A stretch of DNA of 64,000 nt from NCBI RefSeq assembly GCF_963676685.1, contig NC_092346.1:30579133-30643132 (forward strand), read 5' to 3'. Below the pieces are notes generated by a model. The model ran no database searches. It saw only the letters and a list, made by a program, of their open reading frames with translations, and was not told where the DNA came from. The number at the start of each line of letters is the position of its first letter. Positions within the stretch are counted from its first letter, which is position 1. Shown here piece after piece: positions 37,001 through 47,307 of this stretch. The DNA is from Mytilus edulis. Taxonomy: Eukaryota > Mollusca > Bivalvia > Mytilida > Mytilidae. Both the position numbers and the translations under genes were made by a program.

Positions 37001-40000
37001 CACCTAAGATTCCGTCTAGATTGCCGACTGAATTTCCTGTGCTTCCAGAGTTTGATACAACTACAACCTTTTTAGGTTTCTTATATCCTGAAGACCCATA
37101 GTCATTTCCATAACCTGACGATGAATGTGTACCCTGAGATCCACCACCTAAGATTCCGGCTATATGGTTGACTGAATTTCCTGTTCCTCCAGAATTCGAT
37201 ACAACTACAACCTTTTTAGGTTTCTTATATCCTGAAGACCCATAGTCATTTCCATAACCTGACGATGTATGTGTACCCTGAGATCCACCACCTGAGATTC
37301 CGGCTATATGGTTGACTGAATTTCCTGTTCCTCCAGAATTCGATACAACTACAACCTTTTTATGTTTCTTATATCCTGAAGACCCATAATCATTTCCATA
37401 ACCTGAAGATGTATGTGTCCCCTGAGATCCACCACCTAAGATTCCGGCTAGATTGCCGACTGAATTTCCTGTGCTTCCAGAGTTTGATACAACTACAACT
37501 TTTTTAGGTTTCTTATATCCTGAAGATCCATAGTCATTTCCATAACCTGACGATGTATGTGTACCCTGAGATCCACCACCTAAGATTCCGGCTATATGAT
37601 CTACTGAATTTCCTGTGCTTCCAGAGTTTGATACAACTACACCGTTTTTATGTTTCTTATATCCTGAAGACCCATAGTCATTTCCATAACCTGACGATGT
37701 ATGTGTACCCTGAGATCCACCACCTAAGATTCCGGCTATATGGTTGACTGAATTTCCTGTTCCTCCAGAGTTCGATACAACTACACCGTTTTTATGTTTC
37801 TTGTATCCTGAAGACCCATAGTCATTTCCATAACCTGAAGATGTATGTGTTGCCTGAGATCCACCACCTAAGATTCCGGCTAGATTGCCTACTGAATTTT
37901 CTGTGCTTCCAGAGTGCGATACAACTACAACTTTTTTAGGTTTCTTATATCCTGAAGACCCATAGTCATTTCCATAACCTGACGATGTATGTGTGGTTAG
38001 AGATCCACCACCTAAAATTCCGGCTATATGGTTGACCGAATTTCCTGTGTTTCCAGAGTGCGATACAACTACAACCTTTTTCGATTTTTTATATCCTGAA
38101 GACCCATAGTCTTTTCTGTGACCGGACGATGTATGTGTGCTTTGAGATCCACCTAAAATTTCGGCTATATGGCTGACCGAATTTCCTGTGTTTCCATTAC
38201 CTCCACTGTTTCCTGTTTTCCCGTAACTGTTATCGTAACCTGTTTTACCATAACCGTCACTGTATCCATTTTTCCCGTAACTGTCATCATAAACTGTATT
38301 ACTATAACCGTCACTGTATCCGTTTTTCCCTTTACTGTCACCGTGATCTGTTTTACCATGACCATGTGTCATTTTCCCGTAATGGTCATCGTATCCTGTT
38401 GGCGTACCATAACCATCGTTTGATTTGTAGTTTGGTATTAGAGATGCTAAAAAAAATTATGAAATTTATAAGATTCTTATTGAGTTTGGCCGTATAAATG
38501 CTGTGATTTTATGTTTGTATTGCTTGTCCTTAACTAATAAATGCGTTGTCATCTAATAACATCTATTTCAATATGTATAAATATAGTTCTTTAAGCCGGA
38601 ATGTCATAAGCGGTTGATGCTGTGCTTCAAAATAATTCAAAAATATGGACTATCTGTTTTAAACTGTTGTATCTTTCGCCGTTTAAAATGTTACATTTCC
38701 TATTAGTTTTTTGTTTGTTTACTCTTTAAAATAATTTTGATAATAATAAGTTTAATTATCCTTTTAGAACTTTACACATAAAGCTCTATCTACTATCTAA
38801 AATAAGCATTGAGTTCTGATACCGCGATAATGTCAGTTAGACCATGCGGATTCTTGGCGAGCGAGTCTGTAAGACTGTAACGCTACAATAGAGATTCAGG
38901 GGTAATTCGAGGATAAAAGATACTACAGATTTCTGATTATTTGTATGATTTCTGGAATATCAGATTAAGATTTGAACTGCAAATGGTTTTTTTTTTAAAG
39001 ATTTTATCAGAATGTTCAAAATGTTTTTATTTCTAACAGGCCTAGTATTTCCGACAGAAAATATCGGCTATACATTTTATAATGGACGGCGGCCGGGCGC
39101 CCCTTTGCCAAACAGTATCTATGTATTAACTTGAAAATCTTTTCAAATATAAGGGTGTTCTTTCCTGTGACTTAATCACGGTCAAGTTCAATTTTCGCGA
39201 TTTTAGCTTTTATCGTTGTTGAGTTGTAGAACTTTAAGATGCAAAAAGTGATAATTAGATTGATTTTAGCCTTTCCACTTCTGAACCCTGTATCGAATCG
39301 TTTATGTGTTTTACTTGATCCTGTTTAAGGGTCCTGTGCCCGTATGCACAAAGCTACTTAAGTAAAGATTTGTTCCGAAAGGACGGATTTTTCAACATGT
39401 CTTACGATAAATTAGTACTACGATTGGATATCTTAACTTAGTGGTTTTACGCATACGGGCAGATTTGTAAAAATCATTTTCACGCAGGACAATTCGGTTT
39501 GCTGTCAATCCTTTTGTTAAATATATATTTATAGTTCTAAGAAATCTAATTTCATAAGAATCTCTCTAAGATTTAGGAAGAATCAAACCTCGTTTTAATT
39601 TATATCAATAGCCCAAGTCGTATAGATATTTCAATATGGTCACATTTAAGATACCATGTTTCCTATAGATATAGTCCTTAAAATTTAACCAGACGCTTTC
39701 TAAATCTTACGGTCCTACACTTTTCTTATTAAACTAAAGGAACCGCGTTGAATATAAAAAAAGAAGATGTGTTATTATTAAGTCTATCAGCAGTCACAGT
39801 TTATAACAAATATGTTTGAAACATATAGCTGTAAAATATGGCTATACTAGTATACATATCAAAAACCAGTAATCAACTTATATTTTCCAGTATAATATAT
39901 ATATATGTAAAATACAAAGCTTAAAACAATTATACCTTTTGTTTTAAAACTATTTTTGTTTTGATCTTGGATCAATTATTTGGTTTATCGCTTATATACA

Positions 40001-40688
40001 CTGGTGCAAAGGGGGCTGTTATGCTTAACATGCTTAAGTGGACATGCTCGTACACTGTGTTCCTATGTAAAAAAAAAAAAAAAAAAAAAAAAAAGTCAGC
40101 CGAGCGCGAACAGGTCTTGTTTTCTTTCTTGTTTAGTTCGAATCCAAAAAGAACCATGGTATAAATGTTAAAAACATACCTTAGACTTTTGGTTATTGAG
40201 ATTTATTTCGGATTTAATTTGAACCACAGTAGACACAAACCAACTCTTACCCGTACGTGAGTACAGCAAGAACAAACCCAGAACTTATTACAAAAAAATG
40301 TAAACTAAAAGGACAAATCTAATGAAGAGAGTGTAGTTAATTTTGAACATGGAACGAACTTATACTTATTTTCTTCGTAGATTCCTCTGCAATGGAGCAC
40401 CCGCGTCACACGATAGTAAAATGTAAAAACATTATCTTTAGAAAAGTTTGTAAGGGGATATATTTACAGCAAGCTATTATTTATCTTTTTAGTATACTTT
40501 AAAACAACATTAGCTATGGTAAGTCAAATAAAAACGATGTTGATAAAAGAAAAACTAAAGTAAGTAAAATTGGTGCTCAAGAATTTACAGTGGAAATATT
40601 TCCTGTAAAATTATACATGCGTAAAGATGTATCTTAAAACCTTACCTGCACTTGCTGCAAGACATGTTGCTATAATTATTCGCCACAT
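28019..40688 (-). CDS. Giant secreted Gly/Ser/Lys/Tyr tandem-repeat protein (structural-protein candidate)
   Basis: Exons 40688-40646, 38446-32783, 28827-28771 and 28044-28019 join with all introns in phase 1, giving 1929 codons plus stop. MWRIIIATCLAASA is a clear signal peptide. Residues 15-104 are Gly/Asp/Tyr/Lys-rich (GKTGYDNSYGKTG). Residues ~105-1895 are about 37 copies of a 44-47 aa unit built as YKKPKKVVVVSNSG, STGNSVGNLAGILGGGSQGT, then HTSSGYGNDYGSSG. The C-terminus is ...GTPVFHPKNYRKFNV..GYGDDTGY. It is almost Cys-free (one Cys in a repeat). I do not recognise a named family. Paired Tyr and Lys next to Gly-rich loops and VVVV strands would suit an insoluble secreted fibre or matrix (byssus, periostracum or shell); that is inference. 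Repeat count and the small 3' exons are the least certain parts. Confidence 0.82.
28501..28766 (+). mobile_element. tRNA-derived SINE in the last intron of the giant repeat-protein gene
   Basis: The A box (tgccgagtggtttaag) and B box (ggttgtgagttcaaaaat) resemble a tRNA-Leu/Ser head. The body contains 'aatggtgttgaaattagtgt' and 'taaacatc', and it ends in a CAAT-type simple repeat tail. It is antisense to the gene. Confidence 0.75.
28771..28827 (-). CDS. Giant repeat protein, 57-nt exon
   Basis: The acceptor TTTCCTTTCAG and donor G|GTAATA bound a 57-nt exon, phase 1 on both sides. It encodes GTPVFHPKNYRKFNVNRRP plus a split Gly. The donor lies 3-4 nt from the tail of the adjacent SINE. Confidence 0.7.
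29576..29990. repeat. 33-bp minisatellite, about 12 copies, open on both strands
   Basis: The unit is 'ttgctagcatctcagttata' then 'agtatattaaaat', 33 bp. Variants are agc/agt and ttaaaa/tcaaaa. The minus strand reads MLANFNILITE repeats and the plus strand KFASISVISIL repeats. No start context or splice support exists, so it is treated as intronic satellite. Confidence 0.9.
29998..30054 (-). CDS. Candidate additional 57-nt exon of the giant repeat protein
   Basis: A strong acceptor (TTTTTGTTACAG) precedes GTATGAATGG in phase 1. Reading to T|GTGTGT gives exactly 57 nt, the same length and phase as the exon at 28771-28827. It also shares N at position 9 and a final R-P (GMNGITIRNGGRRQFMFRP). 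The donor is weak. If read through, it stops at TAA two codons later, so it could instead be an alternative terminal exon. Confidence 0.4.
30055..31499. other. Intron of the giant repeat-protein gene
   Basis: 30400-30545 is a copy of the 'caacaagagaccccatgacg' family; 31190-31260 is an inverted relative ('tttgtctcatttgcactcat'). 30200-30300 has three short 'cagtatggtttct'-type repeats. No exon is supported. Confidence 0.45.
31500..32335. repeat. Composite interspersed repeat, two arms of opposite orientation
   Basis: 31510-31680 carries 'ggacaacaactgtcgtattc' and 'cggtgttatagcgctaaacc'. 32060-32335 carries 'gtgttgcattgtcacatgta' and 'agcggtctactacggttgcc'. The 157-codon frame at 31767-32240 lies between and partly inside them. 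It shows no domain and is not called. The block sits in the intron between the large exon and the 3' small exons. Confidence 0.5.
32783..38446 (-). CDS. Giant repeat protein, 5664-nt repeat exon
   Basis: The acceptor TTTTTTTTAG precedes CATCTCTAATACC and the donor GGAG|GTAAGT is perfect. Without splicing the frame would end three codons later (GGKL stop), so the exact donor argues for the downstream exons. Units differ in a few positions (KKPKK/KKHKK/KKSKK, GNLAG/NHIAG/ARIIAG, SNSG/PNTS). An older subfamily with PNTSNTVHSARII sits at the 3' end and again mid-array. Confidence 0.95.
38447..40645. other. Intron 1 of the giant repeat-protein gene
   Basis: It holds the MITE at 39336-39463 and a run of 26 A at 40069-40094. 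No exon is seen. Confidence 0.5.
39336..39463. mobile_element. ~128-bp MITE-like element
   Basis: The left end 'gtgcccgtatgcacaaagc' and the inverse complement of 'ttttacgcatacgggcag' form imperfect terminal inverted repeats of about 14 bp. There is no coding content. Confidence 0.65.
40646..40688 (-). CDS. Giant repeat protein, signal-peptide exon
   Basis: ATGTGGCGAATAATTATAGC begins a 43-nt exon encoding MWRIIIATCLAASA, with donor GTAAGG and phase 1 out. The first exon-2 residues (ASLIPNYKS) follow directly, so cleavage near ASA/ASL is expected. Confidence 0.88.
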
Positions 40689-40723
40689 GGTCGACTGTGG
40701 TTCCGTTGATCAAGAAACCACTG

Positions 40724-40731
40724 TATTTATA
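40724..40731 (-). promoter_or_regulatory. TATA box of the giant repeat-protein gene
   Basis: Minus-strand GGGTATAAATACAG lies only about 36 nt upstream of the ATG at 40688. A usual TATA-to-start spacing leaves a leader of only 10-15 nt. Confidence 0.65.
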
Positions 40732-41904
40732 CCCAGGCACACCATTAGTTGAATACACCCCTACCATTATATTACAATGCATTTGCAAATTATGTTTACT
40801 TTACAATGGGGTTTTTACTTAATAGGAAAAAATATGCATTTGCTTTCATAACCTGATTAGTTTTCGATTACACTTCTTTTTTCCGCCAAATTATAAAATC
40901 TATATCACATATCATTAATATGTACTAAAATAAAATCATAGGAAATTGACCCTACCTATTTTTTTCTTGATGTAGCAAACTTTTATTTTACAATTTGTTT
41001 TCACTAAAAATATATTTCTTTTAGTGCGTCTTTTTAAAATTATCTATTATATTACAGGAACATTCTAGGGTAAATTGAAATATACCAATTTATACTAGTA
41101 GATACCTATTGGAATTTTGATTTGCATTGAATTTAAATAAGTAAAAATCTAAATTCCAATAACAACTACTTGAACTAGATGATATTGGATTTAATATATA
41201 TAAACTGTAAATTTAATTGAGAAAACTTACGGCGTTATCTATAATAAAACAATTTACAATTTTTTTTTAAAAAACATGACAGACCTCAACCAACAACAAC
41301 AACTGATCTACAGGCTCCTGACTTGGGACAGTGACATAAAGAAGATGCGGGGTTAATAGATATAGGAAGATGTGGTGTGAGTGCCAATGAGACAACTTTT
41401 TATCCAAATAACAATTTATAAAAGTAAACCATTATAGGTCAATGAACGCCCTTCAAAACGGAGCCTTGGCTCACACCGAACAACAAGCTATAAAGGGCCC
41501 CAAAATTACTAGTGTAAAACCATTCAAACGGGAAAACCAATTAACGGTCTAATCTATACAAAAAACGAGAAACGAGAAACACGTATAAATCACATAAACA
41601 AACGACAACTATTGTACATCAGATTCCTGACTTAGGACAGGTGCAAACATTTGCAGCGGGATTAAACGTTTTAATGGTACCAAACCTTCTCCCTTTTTCT
41701 GAAACAATAGTATAGCATCACAACATAGCAAAATACACGATAAAATATTAATTGAAAGGCTTAACTCAATCAAAAAATGTAAATTAACACACAATGAACG
41801 AACACACAAAGAATGTTTATGAGTCTTCAACCCACCATTAACCTGTGTTACAGCACAACATAAAAACAAACTATAAAAGTTTAAAAGTCAGTCGAAAAGA
41901 TCCG

Positions 41905-42462
41905 GGGCCTGTTTATCGAAACTGTCCTATAAAGATCGGTCCTAAGAATTTCTTCGGACAGAAATTAGGGTAAAGTTAGGACCGACTCACGACATGTCTC
42001 AGCATGCACATCGAAGCTATCTTAAAATTATCTTAGCTAGGATGTCCTAACCGGCGGGGGTCCGCTGTCTTACATATTGGCGTAAAAAAAATTAGCAACT
42101 TTAAAATGAAAATGTTGTATCTTTAACCAATAATCATAATTTGAAAAAAGGATTAATAATTAGAAAATAATGAAAAAAATTACCCCCCCCCCCCCACTTC
42201 TAGAAATCAAATTGTAGCTCCTTATAGTAAATGCAACCAATACAGGACATATGTGTTTATAAAATACCATTCTAAATTTATCCGAAAGATAGGACCATCC
42301 TAAGACCATCGTAAGACACCTAAATTTGTATTCTAAAGTTCCTAGGATTTTCCTAACTTGCGACATGTTTGGTAAACCCACTTAGGACTAAGATATGTCA
42401 TAAGTTGGTCTCAGAACACGTCCGTATCCTGTGACTGCTTCGATAAACAGGTCCCTGATCTC
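41905..42462. mobile_element. ~560-bp MITE-like element with long imperfect terminal inverted repeats
   Basis: The left end 'ggggcctgtttatcgaaact' pairs with the inverse complement of 'gcttcgataaacaggtccct'. Several 'aggtcctaag' and 'acatgtct' type subrepeats occur in both arms ('taggaccgactcacgacatg' left, 'ttgcgacatgtttgg' right). An internal run of 13 C lies at 42183-42195. No transposase is present. Confidence 0.7.
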
Positions 42463-43484
42463 ATCCGATCGATACAAAGCAGAAAAAACATATAACAAAA
42501 ACACAAACCGGACGTGCGTGACAGGGTATCTATACATCCCTTACCTAAAAAAAAAAGAAGACACAAAGTACAGATCTGAGACCACTCGCACTAACAACTA
42601 GTTCAGACCCAATAACAACTAACACAAAAATCATATATCTAAGACTAAAATATCAATCGGTACACATCCACCATCCAATGGATTTAGTGTAAAGACGTCA
42701 TTTACAGTCGGAAAAAAATATGACCTTGTGCAATTCCAAAATCTACCATGAATGTTCATATGTGTAGCCTTTCGAAATCACAACCTAACAGTAGCCATTT
42801 ATTTAGCTAATACCATATGGAGATTTTGTTCTACTAGTGCTACATTATTTTTCATCCACCGGTCTTCTCGTGATTACCTATCACTATGTCATCACAATTT
42901 AGTCGTTGAAAACAATAGATATGTTTTGCTAAGTACGAATGGTGCATTTTCAAGCTATGTAAAAGTACACAGAAGGTTTGGATCATACTAGGACACATAT
43001 ATTTCACAACAGCAAAAGAGATAGATTTTCTGAAAAATGAATTTAGCTCATGGATATGGCTTAAGAAAAAGAAAGGTATGATGGCTAAACGAGACAAATA
43101 TCAAATCGAATCTATTTAAGAATAAGATTTTTAACAACTATGGGACGCTGTTTGTCATTCATCAATATGCAAAATTAATTGGGTACAGTAAACAATTACC
43201 AAGAATAAGCACAAATATCTATTATCTAAAAAAAGAAAAAAAAACACAGAATAATTTATAAAAGAGTAATAGGAATTAAATTTACCAAAAAATATTGAAC
43301 AGACCAACCACCAACACCTAGCACGAATAATTCACTCATTTTCAGGAGGAGTCTTTTTTACATGTTAATATGAGGATTCATATATATATATATAGTTATA
43401 AGGAGACTTTAATACATCCAAAAAAAATGTTTCAGAAATGAACGCCAGTAAAGGACAGATAAGCAAGCTACCAATTGATTTTAA

Positions 43485-43760
43485 TGGGGCTAGTAGGATT
43501 AAGAAAAAATGTCCTACATTTTGTTTAGTTGTAATCTCTGTCCTGTCATTTTATTTTTCACTCTCTTAGGTCCTGCCTTTTTTTGTAAGTTTGTCCAGAT
43601 TTTTTTTTACATAACTTGCAATTATCATCCTGCATTTTTTTACACAAAAGTCCTGTCCTGCCCCGTTTTTTTATCATCCTGACCCCCCCCCCCCCCCCCC
43701 CTAAAAATCAAATTGTAGCGCCATTATAAGTGCAGTCTGTACTATCTGTACTTTAAATTA
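43485..43760. repeat. Poly-C containing repeat related to the MITE at 41905
   Basis: A run of 19 C (43683-43701) is followed by 'taaaaatcaaattgtagcgc', nearly the same as the flank of the C run at 42183 ('agaaatcaaattgtagctcc'). The left part repeats 'gtcctgc' and 'gtcctgtc' motifs. Confidence 0.55.
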
Positions 43761-44834
43761 TATAAAAAAAAATAACGTCTGCAAAAAATAAATAATAATT
43801 CAATTATTCATTTTAAAATCTATTTCCCGCAAACTACAAAAAAACAGAATATGTTAAATAGCAGTGAAAAGTAGGTTCTTTCATTAACACGCCTCTATTT
43901 TGTAAAATTGATGCTATTATGAAAATAACAATAGATGCTCACTGTGGCAGCTTGTTTATGGACAATGCTTATTTGTATTTAACATTAAACTGTTTGAAGA
44001 GAGATTAGCCATACTTTGCAACATGGTTCTGTTTACCCAAAGTGTTGTTCGATAAAACAATTTTTCCCCTAATTGATCCGTCCAGCATTTAAAAAAAAAG
44101 AGCACTTTTCAAGTTAATAGTACATGTATGAACTTAACAAAGTTTCCTTAATAAGCTTTCATTTGTTCTTTTATTTATTTTAAATACATATTTTTGTTAT
44201 TTAAGGAATGAAAATATATTGTTTTTAGTGTGTTTTTTTATAATTGTTAACTTAAGTTGCTAGAGCTAAAGACATTGGTAGATTATTTTAAAATTGCTAA
44301 ATGACTAAATGAACAAACTATGACATTTGACAGATGCCGATGAACCGTCATTCTTCAATCATATAGAGTGGATGTACATATTCAGATACACCGTGAATAA
44401 AACTATCACAAAATAAAAAGGAGATGCAGTTTGATTGCAAATAAGACAACTTTCAACCCAGTTTAAATAAAGTGGATGTAAGCAATTATAGGCAACCTTG
44501 CGGCCTTCAACAATGAGAAATTTAAGCATGGAAATTTCAATGGTAATGCCTGTTTCTTCATTTTGGAAACGATAAAAGATTAAAATGCAAAGTGTTTTTG
44601 TTATTTTTGATTAAACGTCCAATCTATTGGAAAATTTAATTATAGTTCGATTATGAATGAATACATAAGATAATATTTTTCTTCTTAAAAAAATCAATTT
44701 CTATGCTGCTAATTATATACTATATCTATATGCCAGCTCTTATGTTAACCCATATTTTATTTGAATGTCTTGTATTGTCCATAACTAGCTAGGTAGATTC
44801 TTAGAGTAACTAGCACTGATTGAATGTTATTGAA

Positions 44835-44955
44835 GTTGACATTCATTCGATTATCGGAACAGGAATTCGCGTGGCAACAATCAAGCAACGTATATTTATT
44901 AGTTTGATTAGAGCAATTTTGTTGAGACTATTCCGATAATAAAATTAATGTCAAG
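44835..44955. mobile_element. ~120-bp MITE-like element
   Basis: 'gttgacattcattcgattat' with 'cggaa' at the left is the near inverse complement of 'ttccgataataaaattaatg' with 'tcaa' at the right. There is no coding content. Confidence 0.6.
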
Positions 44956-46890
44956 CAAAACAAATTATAATAATAAAAGATTATAATCTATATATCAAGG
45001 AAAATCTGCATTTTTGCTTCAAAGTGTTCAACTTCGTTTTAAATAAACCGTTAGCGAATAAAATAATGATAGTTTCGATCTATATTGTGTCACTAATTTT
45101 AACACTAAGTCAAATACTTCTTGTACCTCGTTTGTGTAAATCGGCTAATCAGACATTTTGATGTTGTCGAAATTTTAACTGTTTCGATTGTTTCAATTGC
45201 CAAGTACGTGTATCTTCACAAAGCGATATCCATGTTGATAGGAAATATGAAAGTTCGATAACATATATGCTATAGTTCTGACAGTGCTTGCTCGAGTGGC
45301 TTTTTCTTTTTACAATACCTATTTCCAAATTTTTTTTAATGTAGTTGTTGCTTCAGTTTATCTCTCGCAACTGATTTGCTGGTTATATATTTATATAAGC
45401 TCATAGGTTAGATTGAAGGTCGTTACCACCAAATGCAGTATATTAATTGATTAATAGCAACTGGTACTGTGTAAGGACAAATTATCTTTTGAAAATGCAC
45501 AGATATATGAAGCAACAATTTTTCTGACGGATCTACTATCTGTCGATACCTGTATCTTGGCAATGCACAGGTCATGTTTCTCCGACTGTTTATGACGTCT
45601 TTGCACTAAATCCATTGGATGTTGGATGTGTACTGATTGATAATTTAGTCTTAGATGCTTGATTTTGTTTTATTAGTTGTGAGTGGCTTTGAACTAGCTG
45701 TCAGTAACTGTGAGTACTCTAGCATCAGTAATAAGTGTCTTTTTGTTGTTGGGATTTACAAGTACCCGGCCACGTACACTCTGTTAGATGTATTTCTATT
45801 TGTATACATCTGATGCGTTCAGCCTTTTTCAACTGATTTTTATAGCTCGTTCTTATGTTGTACTGTTAAGGCTCTGTCCCAGGTTAGGGTAGGGTTAGGA
45901 TACTCCTAACATGTTTAACCCTACCACATTCTGTATGTATGTGCATGTCCAAAGTCAGGAGCCTGTCATTCAGTGGTTGTCGTTTGTTGATGTGTCAAAT
46001 ATTTGTTTTTCATTCATGTTTTGTACATTAATTAGGCCGTTAGTTTTTTCGTTTGAACTGTTTTACATTGTCATTTCGGGGCCTTTTATAGCTGACTATG
46101 CGGTATGGGCTTTGCCCCTCATTGAAGGCCTTGCGGTGATCTATAGTTGTTAATTTCTGCGTCATTTGGTCTCTTGTTGAAAGTTTTCTCATTGACAATC
46201 ATACCACATTTTTTTTTTATATATATAAGTAACCGTTCGGTCTTCAATAATTAGCCAAAAAACAATGCACTAGTAGCAAACGATAAACGATATTTACATG
46301 ACTTAAGGTAAACAATTCAGACGAGAAAACCAACATCCTGAAAATATGATATTTTCATAACCATGGAAACAACATTTAGTTTTTACTGATACAATATCAT
46401 TAGGTTAGAATTCGATAGATCAATGTTCTTTGCAAAGAACAATTAGGTGCTCAGAATCACATGTCATTCACATGATCAGGGTTTTGACAATATCTTTTTC
46501 ACGCCCTTGTTGAAACTAAATTATTGCTTTTCATTGAGGCAATTCGCTAAACTTCTTCACCAGTTGATCAGTTTGAAGAGTTGTATTCAAACTGCAAATT
46601 GGTAAAGCAAGTAAACAATTTATATATTTTGTAAGGTCAGACGCTTTCCAATTTGGACAGTAAACATATACTTTCATTAAATCAGAATTAAAGGTGAGTT
46701 CGTGTTTGTCAATCTTTAGTTTTCTGTGTTCTGTTTTGTGTAATATTGTTTGTATTTTGGTCGTTTGTTTGATTTTTTACTATGACATTGTCATTTTTGT
46801 TTTGACTTGTGATTTTGAACACCCCTTTGGTATCTTGCGGTTCTCTTTTATAAATTAAAAGTAATAAACATTACGGACAGTACAATTTCT

Positions 46891-46896
46891 TTTATT
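46891..46896 (-). promoter_or_regulatory. AATAAA hexamer overlapping the C1q stop codon
   Basis: The final codons read GCG CAA TAA AAG, so the stop TAA is embedded in AATAAA. If used as the polyadenylation signal, the 3' UTR would be only 10-30 nt. Confidence 0.45.
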
Positions 46897-47307
46897 GCGC
46901 TATGAGATAGCCAGAAAATGAACAATATAAGTCACTATCACTGTGAACAGTATAGCTACCACGAGACTTAACTGCAACTTGGTCTCCTTTCTTCAGATTT
47001 AGTACAATATTGTTTGTTCCTGTCTTATGTCTTGAACCTAGCAACCATGTGCTCTGTTGTTTGATATTATTAAGGGAAAGGTAAACAATCAGGTATTTAC
47101 CATCACCAGTAAAGACTGTATAAGAAAACTGATAAACTCCCGCAAGAGGTGCAGTAAAAATACCAGTGGTTGGATTGTAGCCATTTCGTATATTGGTGAC
47201 AATTTTGTCAAACTTGATAGCATCATTAGTTCCAAGAGATTGTGGTTTAGTCAGCATTGATGAAAAGGCTGGGATTTTGTTCCTACTCAGACACTGACAG
47301 ACATTGT
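46892..47307 (-). CDS. C1q gene, exon 3 (C1q domain)
   Basis: The acceptor TTTTATTTTAG precedes ACAATGTCTG in phase 1. The open frame extends upstream to 47353 only because the intron lacks a stop there; the exon begins at 47307. Confidence 0.9.

Larger units (their letters stand above)
40740..46885. other. Intergenic region between the giant repeat-protein and C1q genes
   Basis: No coding exon is supported. It contains the MITE-like elements listed separately. 41355-41640 and 44415-44530 carry the 'agatgtggtgtgagtgccaa' family. 45940-46215 is an inverted copy ('tttgatgtgtc', 'gcggtatgggctttgcccct', 'ttctgcgtcatttggtctct'), and 46685-46850 is a copy of the 14285 family. The frames at 42752-42991 and 42852-43097 overlap antisense and show no domain. 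Confidence 0.5.

Noticed and set aside
35831-38423. Plus-strand frames antisense to the giant repeat exon
   Set aside because: They mirror the tandem repeat in another frame and have no start, signal or splice evidence.
42160-42381. Minus frame with a poly-Gly stretch
   Set aside because: It lies inside a TIR element and crosses its poly-C run; no gene features.
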